NCBI GenBank assembly: GCA_012514915.1 | Contig: JAAYZJ010000137.1 | Location: forward strand, 1 to 8,331 | Reading direction: 5' to 3' | Length of the DNA: 8,331 nucleotides | Origin: Lentisphaerota bacterium | GTDB taxonomy: Bacteria; Verrucomicrobiota; Kiritimatiellia; RFP12; JAAYLN01 | Shown: positions 1 through 5,259 of the stretch, one piece after another | Layout: each line of letters starts with the position of its first letter | Numbering within the stretch: the first letter of the stretch is position 1 | Made by a program: the position numbers and the translations under genes | The notes under the pieces: generated by a model | Told to the model about the DNA's origin: nothing | The model's database searches: none | What the model saw: only the letters and a program-made list of their open reading frames with translations

Positions 1-59
1 AGCGCCCCGGCCTCCTGCTCCGCGAAGATCAAGATTTCGCCTGTTCGGTTCGGTTCCAT
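1..59 (-). CDS. etfA: Electron transfer flavoprotein alpha subunit, N-terminal fragment
   Basis: Only the first 19 codons are inside the window; the gene continues past position 1. The ATG lies at 59-57 on the minus strand and the start reads MEPNRTGEILIFAEQEAGA. The ILIFAEQ stretch matches the first beta strand of EtfA proteins (typically xVLVFAEQ). EtfA carries the C-terminal FAD domain and pairs with EtfB to accept electrons from, or give them to, flavin dehydrogenases in the cytoplasm. It begins 17 nt after the etfB stop and has a strong ribosome binding site (AGAGGAG at 75-69, nine bases before the ATG). It is therefore the second gene of an etfBA operon, the usual order. Whether a ferredoxin domain precedes the core in this protein can be answered: the N-terminus goes straight into the EtfA fold, so no such domain is present. 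Confidence 0.85.
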   Translation of the reverse strand, partial: MEPNRTGEILIFAEQEAGA

Positions 60-68
60 GTAAAAGGT

Positions 69-75
69 CTCCTCT
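69..75 (-). promoter_or_regulatory. Ribosome binding site of etfA
   Basis: On the minus strand the bases read AGAGGAG, with the GGAG core nine bases before the etfA ATG at 59. It sits in the 17-nt gap after the etfB stop and fixes the etfA start, supporting co-translation from one mRNA. Confidence 0.75.
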
Positions 76-76
76 A

Positions 77-985
77 TCAGCCGATGGTGTGGTCTTCGAT
101 CAGTTCGCCGATCAGCGCCTGGACGCCGGCCAGGTCGGGCGGGAACTCGCGGTAGTCCCCGCCCGCCAGGACGATGGACTGGATGCGGTGGACGCGTGTC
201 GGGCTACCCGCGCCCCCGCACCAGGCGAGGTCGGCCCCGATCTCGTCGAGCCCCCACTGCTCGATCAGGAGCCCCTGATCCTTCAGCGCCGCCAGGCGGC
301 GTTGCACCTCGGCGGCGCGCGCCTCGGGGGCGGCCCCGGGCTGTTCGGTCTCGACCGCCTTGGCCACCTCGGCCGCGCCGCGGGCCTTCTTGAACCGCAT
401 GACCTTGCGCATCGCGGCGGGCCGCAGCTCGTTGGCCGTCTCCATCACCGTGAAAAGCGCCGGCAGATCGGCAAGCACCGTCTCGGTGCCCGATCCGACG
501 TTGCGCTTGACCCGCGCCCGCCGCCCCTCCATCGCCAGCCCCTCCAGGTACGTCACCAGGGTGAAGCCGAGCTTCTCGGCCAACTGCGGGCCGACCTGCG
601 CCGTGTCGCCGTCGATCGCCTGGCGGCCGCAGAAGACCAGGTCGGGCTTGAGCGAGCGGACGGCGCACGCGAGGATGTAGCTTGTCGCCAGCGTGTCCGA
701 TGCCGCCGCCCGCCGGTCGGTGATCAGCACCGCACGGTCCGCGCCACGAACCAGCGCCTCGCGCAGCACCTCGCAGGCCGCCGGGAGGCCCATGGTGAGC
801 ACGGTCACCGTTCCGCCGTGCTCCTCGCGGACGCGCAGGGCGGCCTCGAGCGCATTCCGGTCCTCGGGATTAAAGATCGCGGGCAACGCGGCGCGGTTGA
901 CGGTTCCGTCCTCGCGCATGGCGTTGCCCGTGATTTTCTTGGTGTCAGGGACTTGCTTGACACACACGACCATTGAATAAGCCAC
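77..985 (-). CDS. etfB: Electron transfer flavoprotein beta subunit (FixA/EtfB, probable bifurcating type)
   Basis: A 302-residue EtfB, the adenine-nucleotide-binding partner of EtfA. Visible family signatures are the VVCVKQVPDT start (residues 6-15), FNPEDRNALEAAL (38-50), the SDTLATS stretch (96-102), CGRQAIDGDTAQVGPQLAE (119-137), NELRP and the following recognition loop (185-200), and the C-terminal GSPTRVHRIQS (260-270). The VKQVPDT, DTLATS and DGDTAQVGP patterns are those of clostridial or FixAB-like flavin-bifurcating EtfB, where this subunit binds a second FAD and NADH; the mitochondrial type binds AMP here. Function as a bifurcating ETF is an inference. The protein is longer than the usual ~260 residues because of an Ala/Glu-rich helical insert at about 205-240. 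The start is GTG at 985-983: a GGAG (996-993) lies seven bases upstream, whereas the internal ATG at 973 would be 19 bases from it. The stop is TGA. It is first in an operon with etfA. Confidence 0.93.
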   Translation of the reverse strand: MAYSMVVCVKQVPDTKKITGNAMREDGTVNRAALPAIFNPEDRNALEAALRVREEHGGTVTVLTMGLPAACEVLREALVRGADRAVLITDRRAAASDTLATSYILACAVRSLKPDLVFCGRQAIDGDTAQVGPQLAEKLGFTLVTYLEGLAMEGRRARVKRNVGSGTETVLADLPALFTVMETANELRPAAMRKVMRFKKARGAAEVAKAVETEQPGAAPEARAAEVQRRLAALKDQGLLIEQWGLDEIGADLAWCGGAGSPTRVHRIQSIVLAGGDYREFPPDLAGVQALIGELIEDHTIG

Positions 986-992
986 GGTTGTA

Positions 993-996
993 CTCC
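993..996 (-). promoter_or_regulatory. Ribosome binding site selecting the GTG start of etfB
   Basis: GGAG on the minus strand, seven bases before the GTG at 985. The competing in-frame ATG (973) has no purine-rich box at a suitable distance, so this site decides the start and gives a protein beginning MAYSMVVCVK. Confidence 0.6.
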
Positions 997-1047
997 AGTG
1001 GATGCGGGTTAAAGGTATGAGGCGTTGTCGGCGCCTAGAAGGGTTTG

Positions 1048-1077
1048 ACTATACCCTAGCGCGTTTCCACAAGTCAA
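1048..1077 (-). promoter_or_regulatory. Sigma-70-like promoter of etfBA
   Basis: On the minus strand the -35 box is TTGACT (1077-1072, five of six to consensus), followed by an 18-base spacer and the -10 box TATAGT (1053-1048, five of six). Transcription would begin near 1041, giving a leader of about 55 nt before the GTG of etfB. This is the best promoter match in the window. It lies back to back with the gltA promoter; the two -35 boxes are 27 bases apart. Confidence 0.6.
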
Positions 1078-1104
1078 GATTCGTTCCCGACTGCCTGTTT
1101 TTCG

Positions 1105-1134
1105 TTGCCCGCGCGTCGGCCGATGCGCTAGAAT
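1105..1134 (+). promoter_or_regulatory. Sigma-70-like promoter of gltA
   Basis: TTGCCC (1105-1110), an 18-base spacer, then TAGAAT (1129-1134, five of six to consensus). Initiation near 1141 would give a GC-rich leader of about 85 nt that contains the stem-loop at 1163-1184. It is divergent from the etfBA promoter. Confidence 0.5.
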
Positions 1135-1162
1135 GCGGCCATGATCGCGGGGCGTGCTGCGG

Positions 1163-1184
1163 GCGGCCGGGTTCAACCCGCCGC
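1163..1184 (+). repeat. Stem-loop in the gltA leader
   Basis: GCGG-[C]-CGGGT (1163-1172) pairs with ACCCGCCGC (1176-1184), giving nine base pairs with one bulged C (1167) and a three-base loop TCA. All but one of the pairs are G-C, so the hairpin should be stable. It lies between the predicted transcription start and the gltA ATG and is not followed by a T-tract, so it does not look like an intrinsic terminator. A role in mRNA stability or translation control is possible but unproven. Confidence 0.5.
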
Positions 1185-1226
1185 GGCGCTTGATTTCATG
1201 CCGACTGGATTGAAGAAAAAAAGACC

Positions 1227-2579
1227 ATGAGCCAAAAACTCAACCTAACGTACGATCATTTGGCCGCCCAGTCGGCCGCCGCCAGCCAGGTCGATGCCGA
1301 CCTCTATTCCCGGTACGAGGTCAAGCGCGGCCTACGCGACATCAATGGCAAGGGGGTGCTGGCGGGCCTGACCCAGATCGGCGAAGTCTGCGCCCACACC
1401 GAAGCCGCGGACGGAACGATGACGGGGCCCGGCAACCTGGTCTACCGCGGGATCGACATCAACGAGCTGGTCAACGGGTTCCTTCAGTCGGGGCGCAACG
1501 GCTTCGAAGAGACCGCCTACCTGCTGCTGTTCGGTCGATTGCCCGACGCCGCCACCCTGCGCGCCTTCGAGGCGATGCTGTATGCCAACCGCGCCCTGCC
1601 GGCCGATTTCGTACACGACTCGATCCTGAAGCTGCCCAGCCGCGACATCATGAATGCCATGTCGCAGTCGGTCCTCGCGCTCTACACCCTGGACGACCAG
1701 GCGGAATCGACCGACCTGCCCAATGTGGTCCGGCAATCGCTGCGGTTGATCGCGCTCTTCCCCGTGCTGGCGGCCTATAGCTACCGGGCGCACGCGTACC
1801 GCTTCTCGGAAAAAAGCCTGATCCTCCACGCCCCCTCCCCCACGCTCTCCACGGCGGCGAATTTCCTTCGGATGTTGCGCAAGAACCAGTCCTGCACGCC
1901 GCTGGAGGCTCGTCTGCTCGACCTGGCCCTCGTGCTGCATGCCGAGCATGGGGGCGGCAACAACTCCTCGTTCACGACGCATGTCGTCACCTCCAGCGGA
2001 ACCGACACCTATGCGGCGGTCACGGCGGCCCTCTGCTCGCTGAAAGGGCCGCGGCACGGCGGGGCGAACATCCGCGTCGCCCAGATGTTCGAGGAAATCA
2101 AGCGCGAGGTCAAGGACTGGAGCAATGACGGCCAGATCGAGGATTTTCTCGACAAGCTGGTGCGCAAGGAGGCCTTCGACCGCTCGGGGCTGATCTACGG
2201 CATCGGCCATGCGGTCTACTCCGTCTCCGATCCGCGCTCACTGATCCTGCGCGAGCAAGTCGCCGCGCTGGCCCGCGAGAAGGAGCTGGAGGCCGAGATG
2301 GATCTCTACCGGAGGGTCGAACGGCTGGCGCCCGAAGTCATCGGTCGCCACCGCAAGATCTACAAGGGCGTCAGCGCCAATGTCGACTTCTACTCCGGCC
2401 TGCTCTACCGGATGCTCAACATCCCCCAGGAGCTGTTCACTCCGATTTTTGCCATCGCCCGCATCGTCGGCTGGAGCGCCCACCGGATCGAGGAGCTGGC
2501 CAACAACGGCAAGATCATCCGCCCCGCTTACAAAAGCGTCGCTGAACGGCGCCATTATCTTCCGCTGGAGCAGCGCTGA
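1227..2579 (+). CDS. gltA: Citrate synthase (citrate/2-methylcitrate synthase family)
   Basis: A 450-residue cytoplasmic enzyme that condenses acetyl-CoA with oxaloacetate to citrate, or a related acyl-CoA in 2-methylcitrate synthases. The catalytic triad is complete: His241 in the HAEHGGGNNSS motif, His328 in GIGHAVY and Asp387 in SANVDFYSGLLYRML. Arg337 in DPRS is the usual oxaloacetate-binding arginine. The PRHGGAN motif lies at 275-281. An N-terminal extension of about 45 residues (YSRYEVKRGLRD) and a tail ending HYLPLEQR resemble the long citrate synthases of Clostridia and Bacteroidota-type anaerobes rather than E. coli GltA. The ATG is preceded by a purine-rich but weak ribosome binding site (GAAGAAAAAAAG). 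The stop is TGA, and the yajD-like gene begins four bases later, so the two probably share an mRNA. Citrate versus 2-methylcitrate specificity cannot be read from the sequence; no prp genes are adjacent. Confidence 0.95.
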   Translation: MSQKLNLTYDHLAAQSAAASQVDADLYSRYEVKRGLRDINGKGVLAGLTQIGEVCAHTEAADGTMTGPGNLVYRGIDINELVNGFLQSGRNGFEETAYLLLFGRLPDAATLRAFEAMLYANRALPADFVHDSILKLPSRDIMNAMSQSVLALYTLDDQAESTDLPNVVRQSLRLIALFPVLAAYSYRAHAYRFSEKSLILHAPSPTLSTAANFLRMLRKNQSCTPLEARLLDLALVLHAEHGGGNNSSFTTHVVTSSGTDTYAAVTAALCSLKGPRHGGANIRVAQMFEEIKREVKDWSNDGQIEDFLDKLVRKEAFDRSGLIYGIGHAVYSVSDPRSLILREQVAALAREKELEAEMDLYRRVERLAPEVIGRHRKIYKGVSANVDFYSGLLYRMLNIPQELFTPIFAIARIVGWSAHRIEELANNGKIIRPAYKSVAERRHYLPLEQR

Positions 2580-2583
2580 AGCC

Positions 2584-3021
2584 ATGAAAGCGCCCCGGAC
2601 CCCTCCTGACGCCGCGCAACGGTCGAAGCTCCAGGACGAACTGCGGCGCGACGTCGCCGCGCGACGCCAGGGCTACCGCGAGCGCGCACTGAAGATCCTG
2701 CCGCATGTCTGCGCCAGTTGCGGACGCGAGTTCGACGGCCGCCGCCTGAAGGAGCTCACCGTCCACCACCGGGACCACAACCACGAGAACAACCCTCCCG
2801 ACGGCGGCAACTGGGAGCTGCTGTGCATCTACTGCCATGACCACGAGCACGAGAAGAACCGGCTCGCCGGCCACTACGAGGGCGCCGTGGCGGCCAAGGA
2901 GACCCTGGCGCCCTCGATTTTCTCGCCGTTTTCCGCGCTCGATGCCCTGCTGCCGACAACGGCCCCGTCCGAAACGGACGCGTCAGGCAAGTCGGACAAG
3001 TCAGATCGGTCGGCCCGCTAG
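2584..3021 (+). CDS. yajD: YajD-family HNH endonuclease-like protein
   Basis: A 145-residue protein beginning MKAPRTPPDA at the ATG four bases after the gltA stop; the reading frame stays open upstream, but only inside gltA. It closely follows E. coli YajD: YRERALKILPHVCASCGREF (31-50), LTVHHRDHNHENNP (58-71), GGNWELLCIYCHDHEH (74-89). Cys43/Cys46 and Cys81/Cys84 form the zinc-binding CxxC pairs, and His61-His62 with the 85-89 His cluster supply the HNH active-site residues. YajD has no firmly established role; HNH proteins generally cut nucleic acid using a metal ion. The last residues (SGK-SDK-SDR-SAR) come from a 9-bp tandem repeat absent from typical YajD. The stop TAG overlaps, through the palindrome CTAG, the stop of the convergent thioredoxin-like gene. 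Cotranscription with citrate synthase is inferred from spacing. Confidence 0.88.
   Translation: MKAPRTPPDAAQRSKLQDELRRDVAARRQGYRERALKILPHVCASCGREFDGRRLKELTVHHRDHNHENNPPDGGNWELLCIYCHDHEHEKNRLAGHYEGAVAAKETLAPSIFSPFSALDALLPTTAPSETDASGKSDKSDRSAR
2982..3017 (+). repeat. Four copies of a 9-bp tandem repeat at the end of the yajD-like gene
   Basis: Units GTCAGGCAA, GTCGGACAA, GTCAGATCG and GTCGGCCCG sit head to tail. The unit length is three codons, so the repeat adds a charged tail of period three (SGK, SDK, SDR, SAR) to the protein without shifting the frame. The first two units differ at two bases; the last two are more diverged. Confidence 0.65.
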
Positions 3022-3281
3022 GGTTCAAGCGCCCGCGCAAACACCCGTTCGATCGCCTCGCGCGACGGGACGCCTTCATGCAGCTTCTCGCCGCCCACAA
3101 AGAAGGTCGGCACGTAGTAGTAGTCGTAGCGGTCCGCGATCTCGGGCTGCAGTCGCTCGTCGATCTTCGTGATCGGGATCCGCGCATAGTCGGGATGGCT
3201 CGCCACGATCGCATCGATCAGTTCCTGCGCCCGCTTGCAATGGGGACAGCCGTCGAACATGAAGAAGGTAATGGTTTTCAT
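3018..3281 (-). CDS. Thioredoxin/glutaredoxin-like small redox protein (CPHC)
   Basis: An 87-residue cytoplasmic protein of the thioredoxin fold. The redox motif is CPHC at residues 12-15, right after the first beta strand (TITFFMFDG). The cis-proline is Pro58 in YYYVPTFFVGG, followed by GEKLHEG (65-70), which is typical of glutaredoxin-like thioredoxins. It should reduce disulfides or act as a thiol carrier; the partner reductase is not visible. The start is ATG at 3281, supported by AAGGA (3295-3291) nine bases upstream. The frame runs open to 3422, but that extra 47-residue stretch (start MSAYGASC) has no family resemblance and would cover the predicted promoter. The stop TAG at 3020-3018 overlaps the stop of the convergent yajD-like gene. 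It appears to be a single-gene unit. Confidence 0.85.
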   Translation of the reverse strand: MKTITFFMFDGCPHCKRAQELIDAIVASHPDYARIPITKIDERLQPEIADRYDYYYVPTFFVGGEKLHEGVPSREAIERVFARALEP

Positions 3282-3290
3282 CGGGCACGT

Positions 3291-3295
3291 TCCTT
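3291..3295 (-). promoter_or_regulatory. Ribosome binding site of the thioredoxin-like gene
   Basis: AAGGA on the minus strand, nine bases before the ATG at 3281. A second AAGG-like purine run lies just upstream. This site argues for the 87-residue protein over the 134-residue open frame. Confidence 0.65.
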
Positions 3296-3341
3296 TTCCT
3301 GCACGCACGGCCGGGCCAGGCTTGCGTCGTGCAGTCGTGCT

Positions 3342-3347
3342 AGTATA
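3342..3347 (-). promoter_or_regulatory. Possible -10 box of the thioredoxin-like gene
   Basis: TATACT on the minus strand, five of six to the sigma-70 consensus, preceded by CGC as in other promoters of this window. No good -35 match lies 16-19 bases upstream (GGCTTC or TGGCTT are the candidates), so this is a weak call. Transcription would start near 3335. Confidence 0.35.
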
Positions 3348-3427
3348 GCGCGATTCCGGCGCGGGAAGCCAGCGGTTCTCAAGACCAACCAGCAAGCGAC
3401 AAGAGGCCCCATATGCCGACACACAGG

Positions 3428-3445
3428 ACAGGCAGGAATGCCTGT
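3428..3445. repeat. Perfect 7-bp inverted repeat with GGAA loop
   Basis: ACAGGCA-GGAA-TGCCTGT. It sits in the middle of the gap, outside both predicted promoters, and is not followed by a T-tract, so it is unlikely to be a terminator. It looks like a small dispersed palindromic element or an operator; only one copy is in this window. Confidence 0.55.
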
Positions 3446-3488
3446 TCTACCTTACCCCCGCAGTCCCCCCACATCCCATCCGCCAGAC

Positions 3489-3517
3489 TTGGCGATTCGG
3501 GTGCAACCTGCTATCCT
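3489..3517 (+). promoter_or_regulatory. Possible promoter of the sugar phosphate isomerase gene
   Basis: TTGGCG (3489-3494), a 17-base spacer, then TATCCT (3512-3517). Each box matches consensus at four of six positions. Transcription would begin near 3524, about 70 bases before the ATG. Confidence 0.38.
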
Positions 3518-3580
3518 AACCAACGACACGTGCGGCATGGCGGGGAACCGCCGTCGGATTTCACGTGCTTTTGGATTTCG

Positions 3581-3584
3581 GGAG
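3581..3584 (+). promoter_or_regulatory. Ribosome binding site of the sugar phosphate isomerase gene
   Basis: GGAG, within GGGAG, nine bases before the ATG at 3594. It fixes the start at MQIGVSSYSY and excludes the long upstream extension of the same frame, which would run antisense through the thioredoxin-like gene. Confidence 0.65.
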
Positions 3585-3593
3585 ACCATCCAC

Positions 3594-4466
3594 ATGCAAA
3601 TCGGTGTCAGTTCCTACAGTTACAGCCGCCTCGTCCGCAGCGGCGCGATGAAGCAGATCGAGGTGATCCGGGCCGCCAAGGAAGGCGGTTTCGACGTGAT
3701 CGAGTTCAGCACGATCCTCAAGCCGGAAGATCAAACGCTGGCGTCCTATGCCGAGCAGCTCCGCGAAGAGGCCCGCCAGGTGGGCATCCCCATCGCCAAC
3801 TACACGATCGGCGCCGATTTTCTCAACGGCTCGAACGGCGATCTGAAGGCGGAGATCGAGCGGGTCAAGGGCGAGGTCGACATCGCGGCGATCCTGGGTG
3901 CCCCCGGCATGCGCCACGATGCCACGTCCGGCTTCCCGGCTGGCGCCGTCGGCCCGCGCGGTTTCGACGATGCCCTGCCCCGCCTGGCCGAAGGGTGCCG
4001 CGCCGTCACCGAGTACGCGGCCTCCAAGGGGATCCGGACGATGGTCGAGAACCATGGGTTCTTCTGCCAGGACAGCGAGCGGGTCGAGAAGTTGATGAAT
4101 GCTGTCGGGCACCCCAACTTCGGCACCCTGATTGACATGGGCAATTTCTACTGCGCCGACGAGGATGCCGGCAAGGCCGTCGGCCGTCTGGCCCGCTACG
4201 CGTTCCACGCCCACGCCAAGGACTTCCATATCAAGCCGGGCACGGCGTTCCATCCCGGCGAGGGCTGGTTCATGAGCCGCGGCGGCAATTTCCTGCGCGG
4301 CGCGATCATCGGTCATGGCGATGTTCCCCTCCTGCAGGCGCTGCGGGCCCTGAAGCGGTCTGGCTACGATGGCGTGCTGTCGATCGAGTTCGAGGGGATG
4401 GAGGACGTGCTCAACGCCCTCCGTATCGGTGTGGCCAACCTGCGCCGCCTGGTCGAGCACGCCTAG
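3594..4466 (+). CDS. Sugar phosphate isomerase/epimerase (xylose isomerase-like TIM barrel)
   Basis: A 290-residue protein of the AP-endonuclease-2/xylose isomerase-like TIM-barrel family, which includes IolE, IolI and hydroxypyruvate isomerase-type enzymes. The expected divalent-metal ligands are visible: Glu152 in TMVENHG, Asp181 in LIDMGNF, His207 in HAHAKDFH and Glu265 in LSIEFEG. The barrel starts directly with IGVSSYSY at residue 3. There is no signal peptide, so it is cytoplasmic. The family isomerises, epimerises or dehydrates sugars and polyols; the substrate here cannot be told from the sequence, and there is no dehydrogenase, kinase or transporter next to it. It is monocistronic. 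Its stop TAG overlaps that of the convergent nudC through a shared CTAG. The nearby amino-sugar gene nagA hints at carbohydrate use but is on the other strand. Confidence 0.85.
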   Translation: MQIGVSSYSYSRLVRSGAMKQIEVIRAAKEGGFDVIEFSTILKPEDQTLASYAEQLREEARQVGIPIANYTIGADFLNGSNGDLKAEIERVKGEVDIAAILGAPGMRHDATSGFPAGAVGPRGFDDALPRLAEGCRAVTEYAASKGIRTMVENHGFFCQDSERVEKLMNAVGHPNFGTLIDMGNFYCADEDAGKAVGRLARYAFHAHAKDFHIKPGTAFHPGEGWFMSRGGNFLRGAIIGHGDVPLLQALRALKRSGYDGVLSIEFEGMEDVLNALRIGVANLRRLVEHA

Positions 4467-5245
4467 GCGCGCAGGTAATCGTCGATCAGCCAGCGGCTGA
4501 TGCTGATCGGGCGGGGAATCGGCGGGAGGTCGTCACGGGTGAACCAGGCGGCCTCGCCGATCTCCTCGACGTCGACACGGATTTCACCGGACGCATGCTC
4601 GGCCGTGAACCCGATCATCAGGTTGTTGGGGAACGGCCAGGGTTGGCTCCCGAAATAGCGGATGTCGCGCACCTCCAGACCGACCTCCTCGCGGATCTCG
4701 CGCGCCACCGCATGTTCGAGCGTTTCGCCGGCTTCGACAAAGCCGGCGATCACGCTGTAGAACGGCAGGACGCCGCGTGCGCGGCGCGCCAGGAGGATGC
4801 GGTCGCCCCGCGTGATCCTCGTGATAACCACGGGGTTCAGTCGTGGAAACCAGTCGAGCCGGCACGCCGGGCAGCACATCGCACACTCACCCGTCGTCTT
4901 GCGCACCAACTGCATGCCGCAGGCCCCGCAAAAGCGGTGCGTACGCCGCCAGTGCAGGAGTTGGAAGGCGCGCTGGGCACGCGCATACGCGGCCGGTTCG
5001 ACGACGTCGAACAAGTCGCGGAGTTCCATGAGCGTATCACCCGGATGCAACGCGGGCGTGCCGACGATTTCCGTGACGCCCACGCTGCCACTGCCATCGA
5101 ACGCCTCGAACGTCTCGACCCAGTCGGTCTGCGACGGATCGGCGGGACGGACAGCGGCGACGGTGGCACCGTCGCCGCGCGGCCGTACCCAGAGCCGGTC
5201 ACCACCGAACTGGTACTGCCAGGTGGGGTTCACGGACAGCATCAT
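4463..5245 (-). CDS. nudC: NADH pyrophosphatase / NAD-cap decapping hydrolase NudC
   Basis: A 260-residue Nudix hydrolase that cleaves NAD(H) to NMN(H) and AMP and, in E. coli, removes NAD caps from RNA. Domain order is typical: an N-terminal domain (1-100), a zinc ribbon with Cys106, Cys109, Cys125 and Cys128 (CGACG ... CPAC), then the Nudix fold. The Nudix box is complete at 168-190: Gly168, Glu174, Arg182-Glu183, Arg185-Glu186-Glu187 and Gly189. The NudC signature SQPWPFPNN is at 200-208 and distinguishes it from other Nudix enzymes. The length matches the E. coli protein (257). The start is ATG at 5245, immediately followed by a second ATG. There is no clear ribosome binding site, so translation probably depends on coupling to nagA, which ends 14 bases upstream. 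The stop TAG at 4465-4463 overlaps the stop of the convergent isomerase gene. Confidence 0.95.
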   Translation of the reverse strand: MMLSVNPTWQYQFGGDRLWVRPRGDGATVAAVRPADPSQTDWVETFEAFDGSGSVGVTEIVGTPALHPGDTLMELRDLFDVVEPAAYARAQRAFQLLHWRRTHRFCGACGMQLVRKTTGECAMCCPACRLDWFPRLNPVVITRITRGDRILLARRARGVLPFYSVIAGFVEAGETLEHAVAREIREEVGLEVRDIRYFGSQPWPFPNNLMIGFTAEHASGEIRVDVEEIGEAAWFTRDDLPPIPRPISISRWLIDDYLRA

Positions 5246-5259
5246 GCGCGCGTGGTCGC

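Larger units (their letters stand above)
3282..3593. other. 312-base divergent intergenic region
   Basis: Separates the minus-strand thioredoxin-like gene from the plus-strand TIM-barrel gene. It holds a possible promoter and leader hairpin for the former (3300-3347), a perfect short palindrome (3428-3445), a pyrimidine-rich stretch (about 3447-3480) and a possible promoter for the latter (3489-3517). I see no convincing small gene or RNA gene; the open frames that cross it carry no recognisable protein. Confidence 0.6.

Noticed and set aside
89..976. Open frame of 295 codons on the plus strand
   Set aside because: It is the complement of etfB; the GC-rich codon pattern keeps the opposite strand open. 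The product has no recognisable motifs, while etfB is unmistakable.
1163..1184. A tRNA T-arm-like string (GGGTTCAACCC) in the gltA leader
   Set aside because: The stem closes on a three-base loop rather than seven, and no acceptor, D or anticodon arms flank it; no tRNA is present.
1002..1193. A 63-codon ORF in the etfB-gltA gap
   Set aside because: It runs through both predicted promoters and has no ribosome binding site or recognisable protein features.
1332..2210. Open frame of 292 codons antisense to gltA
   Set aside because: Shadow of citrate synthase, low-complexity, and without a ribosome binding site.
3078..3593. Upstream extension of the isomerase frame
   Set aside because: It would run antisense through the thioredoxin-like gene and through the gap; the start at 3594 has a proper ribosome binding site and begins at the first barrel strand.
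3561..4460. Open frame of 299 codons antisense to the isomerase gene
   Set aside because: Shadow of a gene with complete metal-ligand motifs on the plus strand; its product resembles no family I know.
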